A stretch of DNA of 64,000 nt from Heloderma charlesbogerti (lineage: Eukaryota > Chordata > Lepidosauria > Squamata > Helodermatidae): assembly GCA_026122225.1 (NCBI GenBank), contig JANEZZ010002677.1:868001-932000 (forward strand), in the 5' to 3' direction. Numbering within the stretch: the first letter of the stretch is position 1; each line of letters begins with the position of its first letter. Positions 37,153 through 48,470 of this stretch are shown piece by piece. The notes under the pieces are model-generated. The model had not been told where the DNA came from. It did not search any database and was given only the letters and a program-made list of their open reading frames with translations. The position numbers were made by a program, and so were the translations under genes.

Positions 37153-38376
37153 CAGGGCTGATACAAGCTCTCCCACTGCCTTAGGTGGGACAGCACATGC
37201 ATGCCTCCACCAAGTCTCCCTGCCCCAATCCACTGTGTTTCCTATCTCCCCCCTCCGCCATGTGCTGTGTCTCTCCTACCTCCCAGTGCCCCCCTCTGCC
37301 TCTCTCACCTCCCCCACACCATGTCTCCCACCTATTTCTATGTTATCACAACCACTGCTGCTGCTCTCTGGAGCCATATCAGCTGGACAAAGTGGCTGGC
37401 TCAGATCTTCAAAGAGCCAGCCAAGCCCAAATGCCAGTCTCTGAGGGGGTCCTTCCTCAGAGCCAGGCACTGTGGGAATGGGGGTGTCCCAGAAGATCAC
37501 TTGTACTGTGATACAGCTGATCTCCAGGGACACCCCTCTTTCAATGCTTGGATCTAAGGAAGAACTCTTCAAAACCAGGCATTTCATAGAATCATAGAAT
37601 AGTAGGGTTGGAAGGGGCCTGTAAGACCATTGAGTCCAACCCCCTGCTCAGTGCAGGAATCCAAGTCAGAGCATCCCTGACAGATGGCTGTCCAGCCTCG
37701 TCTTGAATGCCTCCAGTGTGGGAGAGCCCACCACCTCCCTAGGGAATTGCTTCCATTGTCGTATTGCTCTAACGGTCAGGAAGTTTTTCCTGATGTTCAG
37801 CCGGAATCTGGCTTCCTGTAACTGGAGTCCATTATTCTGTGTCCTGCACTCTGGGATGATCGAGAAGAGACCCTGGCCTTCCTCTCTGTGACAACTTTTC
37901 AAGTACTTGAACAGCGCTATCCTATCTCCCCTCAGTCTTCTCTTCTCAAGTCAAGGCTAAACAGGCCCAGTTCTTTCAGTCTCTCCTCGTAGGGCGTTGT
38001 TTTCAGTCTCCTGATCACCTTCGTTGCCCTCCTCTGAACCCTCTCCAGTTTGTCTGCATCATTTGGGCCTGGCTGGCTCTCTGAAAAGCCACCATGGCCA
38101 CCACAGCTCTCCCACCCCCTGGGTCACCCTGAGACGATCCTCAGGGTGAGCTAGAAGGCTGTTCTGGAGAGCCCTACTACTTGTTCTCCCACTGTTGTGC
38201 CTCCAGGAACACCCACCCACCTGCCTGGGCACTCGCCTGCCCGGCAGCACCTGCCCATCTAGAGCACCTGCGGGGTTCTCCTGGTGGGGGAGGGGGGAAG
38301 TATGCAATTCACCACTCCTTCTGCTCCGCTGCCTGAGGTGGGGGATTCACTCCGCCTCACAGGAGGACCAGTCCTG
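37153..38376. mobile_element. hAT-type MITE split by a CR1
   Basis: The ends CAGGGCTG and CAGTCCTG are inverted. Flanks atacaacc (37145-37152) and atacaatt (38377-38384) agree at 6 of 8 bases. An inner inverted pair, gagccagccaagcccaaatg near 37412-37431 and its complement, is itself cut by the CR1 at about 37585-38060, which shows the order of insertion. No coding content. Confidence 0.7.
37585..38060 (-). mobile_element. CR1 LINE 3' fragment
   Basis: On the minus strand it encodes the CR1 C-terminal region in broken form ([17 protein letters not shown]) and ends with the ATTCTATG-type 3' repeats typical of CR1 (tcatagaatcatagaa on the plus strand). A 4-base attt repeat flanks it. It is inserted in the MITE at 37153-38376. 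Confidence 0.85.
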
Positions 38377-38384
38377 ATACAATT

Positions 38385-40980
38385 CTCCCCTCTTAAAGCT
38401 GAGGTTTGGGAGAAAGCAAGATCTTGAATGTACAAGTCTAATATTCAGTATTACTTCCTTAGACACTGGGTGCTTCAACATAGAGGACATCAAATGCATT
38501 CTGCAGTTATTCCATTTTTTTCTCCTTAACAGATTTTTTTCTGGTAAGAAAAAAGTCAGAAGAAGTGGTAAGAAAACACAGAAGGGTTACAAATAGAAGA
38601 TGTTGACAACATCTGGACACCATATAAAATTATGTTAATTAGGCAGGCTGTACTATGCTCAGACAACCCTAAGAGACTTTGGTTGAGTTTTCACTGCTTC
38701 CAGACAACACTGATTCCTAGCACTTTGCTAATTCAGTTCTTTCATGCTCATTTTACATCAATGAAACAAGGACCAGGCTTGTAACCAAATTAAATCTGTC
38801 ATCTCTGTAATTAGCCTTTTTCCAATTGGGCTCCCCAAAACATTCACTTTTATGTCTCTTATCAAGGGAAATCTCAGAAAGGGAATCTTTAAAAGCACAA
38901 CCCAAAGCCGTCACCTGCATCACAGAAAACCCTAGCAATTTTCTCCTACTTGTCCTCCTGTTTTATAGTTGGGAAATCTACTCATGTTAAATTTACCCAA
39001 CACAGTAATGGAGTCAATATCTGTAATTCACAGTGTTGGTTCATGAGAAAACGCTTGCTTAATCATCCAGACAAAACAACATTACTTGTAACCACAATGA
39101 AACAACTAGTTCAAAACATGTTGTTGCTACATACTGTTTCTAGTGGGGATTTTTTAAAAATGTACTGAATAAACAGTCTGCTCTAATCAGCATGAAAGGC
39201 TAATGTTTTCTGGCACTTTGAGTTACTTTAAGAGACAGAAAATAACTTGAGTATATTTAATTTATGGTTTAAAAAAATACCAAACCAACTTGCTTATGAT
39301 ATTTTTGTCCAGTGTTTCATGGTTTATATTGATACTGTTCTCTGATCCTTCTATATTTCCCATACCCAATTTTCTTTAATGTACATATTGTTTCAGTCCT
39401 TCTTATCTGAATAATAGTTTTGTTGTTTTTTGTCACACAAAATTTAATAAGCAGCCAATCACGTGAAAATAAGAATCTGTACTAACACATTTTGGAATCA
39501 AGAAATTACCTAGAAATAAACATTTAGTATTTAGTGTTGCTTAGTGTTAGCTGAGCAAATTTCTCCATTCACTCCAATGCAAGGCAGATCTACAGCTGCA
39601 TGGTGCACCTTTTGTTGCAATGAATGAGGGACAAATGGGGAAATATAGGAGTTCCTTGTCTGTATCAAAGTTCATGTGCTGCCAAAGAACCAATGGATGA
39701 GGGTGAAATCTCTTTTACTAGGTACTTGAAGAAGCAGGAACTTGAACTTGATGTAAAATTGCAGCAGTGTTTGATTAGTTTCATGTGTTTGAGATAGATA
39801 CCACACCATCTCTACAGAAATCACAGATGGCTCAACTGTGTAGCATATACATCTACCCAATCATAACATTCTACAAACCAAACTAACAAACCAGCAAAAG
39901 ATCCATCGTAACTTTTACCTGAGATCTGCAAGGCTTTTCTATTTAGGAAGGTCTTCAGTTATCTTTTTAGCTTGCAAAAGTGCTCTACAGAAATATTTGT
40001 ATTTGTTTCTTTTTAAGAAACTTGATATCTGAAGTTTTACAAATGACAGTGGGTACTTTGCCTATGAACAAAGTCAGTTATACAACTTCATGGATCGTCT
40101 CGCTAATGCAGTTTCTTTTTTCTTTTTGAATCTATTTTTATTTATTTTTATAAATGAAATAAACACTACCAATAATATAATCAGAATCTTCAGTTTCTAA
40201 CATTACAGTATTCTAAAAAAAAGAAAAAAGGGAGGATAGCAAAAGAAGGAAGAGAAAAACAGAAAAAAGAAAAAACAGCATTATATTACACTTCAGTAAG
40301 AACAAACCAAATATCCAAACAGTCTTATAGCACAGAAATAGAAGCAAACAATCCATTTCCATTGGCCATAAATTACCATTCAGTTACCGTGTATTAATAA
40401 ACATTAAAGGTTTAGCCAACAAGGAATAGTAATAATGACAATCCCATAATGATATTAATGATATTATTATTAATAATAATAAAAAGGGGAAAGAGAAGTT
40501 TAAGAAAAGGATAAAAACAGGAACAAATCATTTGTATATTTCACTAATGCAGTTCCATGTTTTCCCTCACGATCAGCATTAAGCAAGCTGTAGAACTGGG
40601 GCAAAGCTTCATATATAACACTATACGTGATATTTCACTATAATGTTGTTAACCACCTTGAACAATTGGTATGAAAAGTCAGTACAGAAATGCTTTAAAT
40701 ATCTACATGACCCCAGGATCTTTTTCCTGGATAACCAGGGCCAGTGATTATCAGTTAATATGAGAAACTAGGATTTCTCAATGTGTATCATTGTGCATTC
40801 ACATTGAATCTCATTGGTCATTCTGTTGCCTCATCATAAATGGAGGGATCATTTCAGAGCTCTTCACAGAGTTCACCATCCTGAATAATTTGGTGTCATC
40901 TATAAACTTTGCTACCACACAAAATCAGATGGCTTTAACAAAAAGTATTAGGAAAAAAATGTGAAAAACAGCGATTCAGC
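38385..40980. other. Intron E2-E3, middle part
   Basis: About 38525-38640 resembles 55100-55215 (tttttctggtaagaaaa, then tataaaattatgt) and may be an L2-type 3' piece. About 40100-40500 is A/T-rich low complexity. A possible L2 tail (accaccttgaacaattgg) lies at 40650-40705. There is no gene. Confidence 0.45.
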
Positions 40981-40984
40981 TAAA

Positions 40985-41204
40985 TTCATTATTTCTTTCA
41001 TTCCATCTTTATCCTGCCCTTCTTCCAAAGAGCTCAGAGCAGCCTCTTATCCTCACAAGAACCCTGTGAGGTAGGTTAGATTAAGAGAGGGTGACTGGCT
41101 CAAGATCACCCAGTGAACTCCATGGCTGAGTGGGGATTTGAAACCATGCCTCCATGGTACCAATCTGATACTGCAACCACTACACCACACTGGGTCTCCA
41201 TGTT
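40985..41204 (-). mobile_element. Sauria-type tRNA-derived SINE
   Basis: Reverse-complemented, it starts cagtgtggtgtagtggttgc (box A region) with ggtttcaaatccccac (box B region). It goes on with cactcagccatggagttcac and a ctcacagggttcttgtgagg block, and ends ggcaggataaagatgg with an ATGAAAG-rich tail. It is clearer than the copies at 5948 and 36226. Confidence 0.8.
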
Positions 41205-42315
41205 CTAGTTCTTAGGACAAAACAGGGAATGGCTATCACATCACACCCTTCTTGTGAGCTTCCAGACACATCTAGCTGGCCAGATCCCGCAAAGCAAGTC
41301 TTCTGTTCTTCTGAGCTAAGGGAAGATGGTGGGGTGGGGGTTGCTCTATAGAATTCTATGGAGTTCTGCACCAAAGGGATAGGAAGTTAGTAAAAACTCA
41401 CCTGTTATTGGATTAATGTCTGCTGGTATGGTAATATATTAGCTTTTGAGTTACAGAGTACTTTTTGTTAGAAAGAATGGAAAAGCAGAGGGACACATTA
41501 TACCTGTAAGGAAGATGAGTACCTAGTTCCTGAGCTTCCCACTCAGCATATATGTCCCTCATTTCTATTTGTCTCATTAACTGGCTGGTCCTAATCATGG
41601 CACTGAGAGAATTCCTGGAAAACTATATAGGATTAAATCACAAGAGATATTTTAACCTTTTAAATAATATTTGGCAACTAAACCTCCACAACAGAAAATA
41701 AGTTACCCAAACTGGCTATATAAAATAGGGTTGCCAACTTTTCATTTGAAAAGTACTTGGTCCTTGGTCAGGTCAGAAGGTGGGCCAAGGTGCTAATTGG
41801 TGGGTCAGGAGATAGGGCCAATAGCAAAACAAACTGTGCATCTAAGATACCTTTTACAAGGTGCTTACAGAATACTTTTGCAATTTTACAGTAGTGGGAC
41901 ACAGAGCCTCAGCTATCAACGATTTGCACAACGGCAGCCAGTGAGTCCATGGCAGAGAATTCTTAAGTCCTCAAACCATGTCCCCCTAAAAGTTAGTCCT
42001 GTTTTTACAGCTAGGGAACACTGAGGCAGAGAGACTCAGTAACTTACTGAAGGCCATAGCAGACAATCCTTCAGACAAATAAAATGAGCTTATGACTTAG
42101 TGAAAATTGCCTAATCCCTATCTAAGAAAGCCCACTTTTAGAGTTTCTCATCTGTTATGAATATTTGAGAAGGTGCTATAGACCACATATATATTAGTGC
42201 TATCAAACTGTGCTGTGCTACTCAGTCAGAGAACCCTCAAAGATTGATCAATATCATTTTTCTCTATTAATCTTGCCTTTCAAATATTCCTGGAGAGCAA
42301 CAATATGTCTCTTAC
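41205..42315. other. Intron E2-E3, end nearest E2
   Basis: A MIR-type fragment on the minus strand lies at 42003-42066 (ttttacagctagggaacact, gaggcagagagactcagtaa). Nothing else is recognised. Confidence 0.5.
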
Positions 42316-42389
42316 CAAAAAATATGGTCTTTTGACACATGATCCTGCATGAGAGTCCATTTGATTCCCAAGTCAAGAGAAGCAAAGAG
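42316..42389 (-). CDS. SORCS2: SORCS2 internal exon E2 (VPS10 domain)
   Basis: This 74-nt exon begins after a ttaag acceptor and ends TTTTTTG|gtaaga. It enters in phase 0 and leaves two bases (TG) of a Trp codon that E3 completes. The peptide LFASLDLGIKWTLMQDHV carries another Asp-box (SLDLGIKW), so it supplies the next propeller-blade loop after E1. The intron from E1 is only 533 nt, the shortest here. The frame continues exactly from E1 and into E3, which is strong evidence that the exon is real despite its size. Confidence 0.9.
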
Positions 42390-42922
42390 CTTAAAATAAA
42401 CAAAAACAAGGCAGCGTTAGTACAGTTCTTATTAGATCCCCCTTGAAAAGTATAATAATCATAGATAAATATTGGGGGCAATCAGGGGCAGAGAACCAAC
42501 AGGACCAACAGACCAAATTATTGGCTCCAGGCCCTTAGAATAGATTCATTTCTATTTCAACAAAATATGATAAAGAAGGAAGCAACATTTATATTCATAG
42601 CACACAGACTAGCTCACACATGCGCATCCATCACTTGGTGGAGTGTCAAGTGATGGCTTGCATGTGCGAAAGAACTGTTGCTACTGCCATATCAGCTTGA
42701 TATCACCTCAGACATAATGCTTTTCAATGGAATCAGTTCACATAGTCAGCTGTAAGGAACCAACTATGGAGGTGTGCATGTACTGAATGGCTTCAAGATG
42801 AAGGTTATATTTTCCATTGCTAAATACTGTTCCTCTAAACTGGCTAGAACACATTTCAATGTGATATTTCAGAAATATCAAAAGCAAGGCCACGTGACAC
42901 CTCTTCATTTTTTTTTTTTTAC
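42390..42922. other. Intron E1-E2, 533 nt
   Basis: It has no repeat that I can name. A T-run on the plus strand (about 42908-42920) directly follows the E1 donor in gene sense. Confidence 0.7.
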
Positions 42923-43087
42923 CTGTCCCTCCTTAGTGTAGGCAAGCACCTTATCCTCGTGCTTCGGATGAAAAATCAGCGTTTCCACAAAGAAATTAAT
43001 GGGCTGCTTTTGAAAAGTAGCTCCTTCATCTGTGCTAATGAAAAGACTCTGGTCCAGGTCATTGTGGGAAGAACTCACAAGAATTAT
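42923..43087 (-). CDS. SORCS2: SORCS2 internal exon E1 (VPS10 domain)
   Basis: Reading the minus strand, a tag acceptor is followed by 55 open codons and a CAG|gtaaaa donor (165 nt, phase 0 at both ends). The peptide runs from IILVSSSHNDLDQSLFIS to VLAYTKEGQ and contains an Asp-box (STDEGATFQ), the loop motif that repeats in VPS10 beta-propellers. SORCS2 is a type I membrane receptor of the VPS10P family; family knowledge ties it to proneurotrophin/p75NTR signalling and intracellular sorting, with the propeller facing the lumen or outside. Residues fit SORCS2 better than SORCS1 or SORCS3, judged from memory of the family and not by alignment. This is the most upstream exon I can find; nothing above it on the minus strand looks like a SORCS2 exon. 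An A-run begins right after the donor GT. Confidence 0.9.
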
Positions 43088-44055
43088 CTATAAAATGAAA
43101 GAACAACAGATCAGCCAAGCTCTTGTACTATTTGCAGATTTCTTCTTTATATCTTTAACAGGCAAAGATGCATTGGTGCTGATCAACACACATGCTTTGA
43201 GCTGTATCAAGCAACACCTCCGATCAATTTACTCCAAACTCCAACTTTGTGTACTGGTCCAGAGACTGAAAGAGGTTACGCATCAACCATTGTAATAATC
43301 AATTCAGGTCATAAAATCTATGGCTACGACTTATTGTTTTTATACCACTTCCATGGATATGGCTTCCCCTAAAAGAAATTGAGAACTGTAGCTCGGTGAA
43401 GATGCAGGGAAGTCTTCGTTAGCAATCCCCAGGTCTCCTTCTTCACAGAACTGCAGTTCCCCAGTGGGGAGAGGAAGTGGCCCTTATACCACAATCATAT
43501 GCATGCTCCAAGCACATGCATGTTCCATTGTGTTCACTGAGGCTTACTCCCTAGCAAGTGGGATTACAGCCCAAAACTATCCTGTAGAATTATCCTTACG
43601 CTCTCTCAGTGATTGTTTCACATCCAGCACAGGACTCTTGAGAGGTGGAAGCAAGATAGGCAGGGTGTATAATATAATGCTGGAGGGACTGTATATCTAT
43701 CAACAATCAATCCACCTAATACAACCACTTATGTCAGCAAGGCAGAATCCTAGATAATCACACAAATACTTTCGTTACTGAGCTCTACGCAATAACTTCT
43801 AAAATGACAGTTCCTTTGCTACGGGCTCACCATCTTAAAAATGTCAACATGTATGTACATGGCAAACTTCTACCAGAGGGTATTGCCATTGGCCAGAAAT
43901 AGACCTTTTGTCCAGATCATAATTCACTGCAAACTTTGCAATGCGAACTTTGCAGAAACAGACTAGTAGAATTCTATAAGAAAAATTGTCCCATGCATGC
44001 TCTGATGGGGCAAAATTACAGTGCCTATTATGGTTCTCACTCTCTCATGGCAGGC
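43088..44055. other. Intron upstream of E1
   Basis: A block of a widespread squamate repeat (gttcactgaggcttactccc) lies at about 43520-43575. No further SORCS2 exon is visible. Confidence 0.5.
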
Positions 44056-44059
44056 TGCG

Positions 44060-45006
44060 GGCCGTTTGTTTGTTTGTTTGTTTGTTGCCCTATAGCAAAT
44101 AGCTCTCAGGGCAACATACAATAAAACACAAATAAAATCCAAAATCCATATTCATCCAAAAGCAGCATAATAAATCAATCAATTAAAAACAGGAGAGATT
44201 AAAATATAACAAGCATCAACAACACGAAGATTTAAAAATATCACAGAGTTAAAAACTACTTTAAAATACAACATAGCAGCAGAAACAGGCAGCAGAAAAC
44301 CCCCAGTACCACCTTCTGGAAACAGTAATCCAAATATAAGCAGAACCACTGCAAAGCCATGCCATCCACTCACAACTTAGACAACCTCTCCAGAAGGATA
44401 ACATGGCTGATAGTATTGAAAGCCATCAAGAGGTCCAGGAGAATCAAAAAAGTTGCACTCTCTGCCTCTCCCCTGGCATGTCAGCCCACAGAGCATCTGA
44501 CACAGTTTCACTGCCAAAAGCAGGCCTAAAACCAATTGAAACTGATCTAGAAAATCTCAGATAAGAGTGTCTGGATCTGATTAGCCACCATGCCCTTGAG
44601 CACTGTTTCTCTAAAAAGGAGATGTTAACCAGTCTATAAATACTGAGATCTTCTAGGCAGTGGAGGCTGGTGACTCCAACTTCAGCAGGGCTGTGAATCA
44701 ATTTCTGGGTTTCAGTCAGAACAATCCAGAACTCTAAAGGAGCTATTCAAGGTGCTGAACCTATTTGGGGGATAGGCTTCAGCATCCTGCATAGCTCCTT
44801 TAGAGTTCTGACTGGTTCTGACTGAAACCCAGAATGGATTCAGAGCTGCACTGAAATCAGAGCCACCAGCCCCCACTGCTTCTAGGTCCAACAATGTTTT
44901 TTTTTTTTTTTTCCAGAAGTGGTGACACTACTGCCTCCTTTAAGGAGACTGGGACCATTGCATCTATTAACAAGGAATTTATAACCTTCTGGCCCCAGCT
45001 GGTTAC
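44060..45006 (-). mobile_element. L2-type LINE, 3' part (hosts a MITE; continues after BovB)
   Basis: After a (GTTT)n start, the stretch gccctatagcaaatagctct and the later aggtccaggagaatcaaaaa and gcaggcctaaaaccaattga blocks follow the 3' region of squamate L2 elements as I know it. It is interrupted at 44658-44878 by a MITE, resumes to 45006 (aggaatttataacctt), is interrupted again by BovB, and resumes at 48255 (gcttgagcttgtccacatctt). Orientation is minus. Confidence 0.65.
44658..44878. mobile_element. hAT-type MITE, 221 bp, inside L2
   Basis: The ends CAGTGGAGGCTGGTGACTC and GAGCCACCAGCCCCCACTG are inverted. A perfect 8-bp duplication cttctagg flanks it (44650-44657 and 44879-44886). Inner arms pair around ctgggtttcagtcagaac and its complement, giving a full hairpin. 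Confidence 0.9.
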
Positions 45007-45015
45007 CTCCTCCCT

Positions 45016-48000
45016 GTTGTTGTTGTTGTTGTTCAGTCGTTAGGTCGTGTCCGACTCTGCGTGACTCCATGGACCATAGCACACCAGGCCTTCCTGTCCT
45101 GCGCTCTCTCCTGGAGTGTGCTCAAGTTCATATTCATTGCATCGGTGATGCTATCTAGCCATCTCATCCTCTGCCGTCCCCTTCTCCTTTTGCCTTCAGT
45201 CTTTCCCAGCATCAGGGTCTTTTCCAGGGAGTTTTCTCTTCGCATTAGGTGGCCAAAATATTTGAGCTTCAGCTTCAGTATCTGTCCTTCCAATGAGCAC
45301 TCAGGGTTGATTTCCTTTAGGATTGACTGATTTGACCTCCTTGCAGTCCAGGGGACTTGTAAGAGTCTTCTCCAGCACCACAGTTCGAAAGCATCAATTC
45401 TTCGGCGCTCAGCCTTCCTTATAGTCCAGCTCTCACAGCCACATGTTACTACTGGGAAAACCATAGCTTTGATTATGAGGACCTTTGTCGGCAAGGTGAT
45501 GTCTCTGCTTCTTACTATGCTGTCTAGGTTTGCCATAGCTTTCCTCCCAAGGAGCAAGCGTCTTTTAATTTCATGGCTACAGTCACTGTCTGCGGTGATC
45601 TTGGAGCCCAAGAAAGTAAAATCTGTCACTGCTTCCATTTCTTCCCCTTCTATATGCCAGGAAGTGATGGGGCCAGATGCCATGATCTTCGTTTTTTTAA
45701 TGTTGAGTTTCAAACCAGCTTTTGCACTCTCCACTTTCACCCGCAACAAGAAGCTCTTGAGATCCTCTTCGCTTTCTGCCATTAGGGTGGTATCTTCTGC
45801 GTATCTGAGGTTGTTGATAATTCTCCCAGCAATCTTAATTCCAACCTGTGATTCATCCAACCCGGCGTTTTTCAAGATGTACTCTGCATATAAATTAAAT
45901 AAGCAGGGTGACAATATACAGCCTTGTCGTACTCCTTTCCCAATTTTGAACCAATCGGTTGTTCCATGTCCGGTTCTTACTGTTGCTTCTTGACCCTTGT
46001 ACAGGTTTCTCGGGAGACAGGTAAGGTGGTCTGGTACTCCCATCTCTTTCAGAATTTGCTACAGTTTGTTGTGATCCACACAATCAAAGGCTTTAGTGTA
46101 GTCAATGAAGCAGAAATAGATGTTTTTCTGGAATTCTCTTGCTTTCTCCATGATCCAGCGAATGTTGGCGATTTGATCTCTAGTTCCTCTGCCTCTTCGA
46201 AACCCCGCTTGTACTTCCGGTAGTTCTCGGTTCACATACTGCTGAAGCCTAGCTTGTAGGATTTTGAGCATAACCTTGCTGGCATGTGAAATGAGCACAA
46301 TTGTGCGGTAATTTGAACACTCTTTGGCATTGCCCTTCTTTGGAATTGGAATGTAAACTGACCTTTTCCAGTCTTGTGGCCACTGTGGAGTGTTCCAAAT
46401 TTGTTGGCATATTGAGTGCAGCACTTTAACAGCATCATCTTTTAGGATCTTAAATAGCTCAGCTGGAATATTGTCATCTCCGCTAGCTTTGTTGTTAGTA
46501 ATGCTTCCTAAGGCCCACTTGACTTCACTCTCGAGGATATCCGGCTCAAGTTCAGTGACCACAACTATCATGGCTATCAGGGACATTAAGATCTTTCCTG
46601 TATAGTTCTTCTGTGTATTCTTTCCACCTCTTCTTAATCTCATCTGCTTCTGTTAGGTTCCTGCCTTCTTTGTCCTTTATCATGCCTGTCTTTGCACAAA
46701 ACGTTCCCTTGAGATCTCCAATTTTCTTGAAAAGATCTCTAGTCTTTCCCATTCTATTGTTTTCCTCAATTTCTTTGCATTGTTCATTTAAGAAGGCCTT
46801 CTTGTCTCTCCTTGCTATTCTCTGGAACTCTGCATTCAGTTGGATATATCTTCCCCTTTCTCCCTTGCTTTTCGCTTCCCTTCTTTCCTCAGCTATTTGT
46901 AAAGCCTCATCAGACAGCCACTTGGCTTTCTTGCATTTCTTTTTCTTTGGGATGGATTGAGTTGCTGCCTCCTGAACAATGTTACGGACCTCCGTCCATA
47001 GTTCCTTAGGCACTCTGTCTATCAGGTCTAATCCCTGAAATCTATTCCTCACCTCCACTGTATATTCATAAGGGATATGATTTAGGTCATACCCGAACGG
47101 TTTAGTGGTTTTCCCGACGTTCTTCAATTTAAGCCAAAATTTTGCAACAAGAAGCTCATGATCTGAGCCACAGTCAGCTCCAGGTCTTGTTTTTACTGAC
47201 TGTATAGAGCTTCTCCATCTTTGGCTGCAAAGGACATAATCAATCTGATTTCGATATTGACCATCTGGTGATGTCCATGTGTAGAGTCGCCTCTTGTGCT
47301 GTTGGAAAAGAATGTTTGCTATGATCAGTGTGTTCTCTTGGCAAAACTCGATTAGCCTTTGTCCTGCTTCAGTTTGTACACCAAGGCCATGCTTGCCTGT
47401 TATCCCAGTGATTTCTTCACTTCCTACTTTAGCATTCCAATCCCCTATGATGAAGAGGACATCTTTTTTTGGTGTTAGTTCTAGAAGGTGTTGTAGGTCT
47501 TCATAGAACCGATCAACCTCAGCTTCTTTGGCCTCAGTGGTTGGGGCATAGACTTGAATTACTGTGATGTTCAATGGTTTGCCTTGGATTCGTACTGAGA
47601 TCATTCTGTCGTTTTTGAGATTGTACCCCAGTACTGCTTTTCCCACCCTTTTATTGACTATGAGCGCTACTCCATTTCTTCTAAGGGATTCTTGCCCACA
47701 GTAGTAGATATAATGGTCACCTGAATTAAATTCACCCATGCTTGTCCATTTTAGTTCGCTGATTCCCAAGCTGTCGATGTTCAATCTTGCCATCTCATGT
47801 TTGACCACCTCCAGCTTACCTTGATTCATTGATCTGACATTCCAGGTTCCTAAACAATATTGTTCTTTACAGCATCGGACTTTCTTTTCACCACTAGACA
47901 CATCCACAGCTGAGTGTCCTTTCGGCTTTGGCCCAGCCGCTTCACTCTTTCTGGCGCTACTTGGAAATTCCCTCTGCTCTTCCCCAGTAGTATATTGGAC

Positions 48001-48245
48001 ACTTTCCAACCTGAGGGGCTCATCTTCCGGCATCATATATTTTAGCCTTGTCATATGTTCCATGGGGTTTTCTTGACAAGAATACTGGTGTGGGTTGCCA
48101 TTTCCTTCTCCAGTGGACCACATTTTGTCAGAACTCTCCACCATGACCTGTCTGTCTTGGGTGGCCCTGCACAGCATAGCTTATGGCTACACTGAGTTAT
48201 GCAAGCCCCTTCGCCACAACAAGGCAGTGATCCATGAAGGGGTAG
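45016..48245 (-). mobile_element. BovB LINE (RTE clade), full length, 3.2 kb
   Basis: A 9-bp duplication ctcctccct lies at 45007-45015 and 48246-48254, giving exact ends and a length of 3230 bp, which is the usual size of a complete BovB. The 3' end, at the low coordinate, has a (CAA)n tail. The coding part is one ORF broken by a frameshift near 46.6 kb and one stop near 46056. BovB is known for its patchy distribution in squamates and ruminants, attributed to horizontal transfer. It sits inside an L2 and is in SORCS2 sense. Confidence 0.95.
45033..48177 (-). pseudogene. BovB endonuclease/reverse transcriptase, two lesions
   Basis: Frame one (48177-46552) starts MLCRATQDRQVMVESSDKMW and holds the APE endonuclease, with GTWNVRSM, FIIGDWNAKVG and SDHELLVAKF motifs. 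After a frameshift near 46.6 kb, frame two (46643-46059) has RT motif A (FIDYTKAFDCVDH). A TAG replaces what is a Trp codon in the family at about 46056. The frame then continues (46043-45033) with GVRQGCILSPCLFN and the C-terminal RRRGRQRMRWLD block. The catalytic box reads YAED instead of the usual YADD (codon 45795-45797), so the RT would probably be impaired even without the breaks. With only two breaks, it is not very old. Confidence 0.92.
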
Positions 48246-48254
48246 CTCCTCCCT

Positions 48255-48435
48255 ACTAAACGTAATAAGCCTCAAAGTGTAAGGCTTGAGCAAAGAACTT
48301 GCTTGAGCTTGTCCACATCTTCAACCTTAAAATGTCCTGTGCCCTGGAGTGCCCTGGAGACATCAACATATTGAATTTCATCAACTATAGATTGCTGAAG
48401 GCCCTAATCATGGCATGGTGGATGCAATCCATATG
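48255..48435 (-). mobile_element. L2-type LINE, continuation above BovB
   Basis: This continues the L2 interrupted at 45006. The gcttgagcttgtccacatctt block is what follows in the L2 family. The end near 48435 is approximate. Confidence 0.5.
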
Positions 48436-48470
48436 ACTATCCACTCCAGATAGTCTTTGGAATTATACTG

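Noticed and set aside
45033..46600. Long plus-strand frames opposite BovB as genes
   Set aside because: They are antisense to RT and endonuclease motifs and have no independent support.
45016..48245. BovB as contamination with ruminant DNA
   Set aside because: It is inserted with a 9-bp duplication inside a squamate-type L2, and a second BovB trace with its own duplication lies at 53239.
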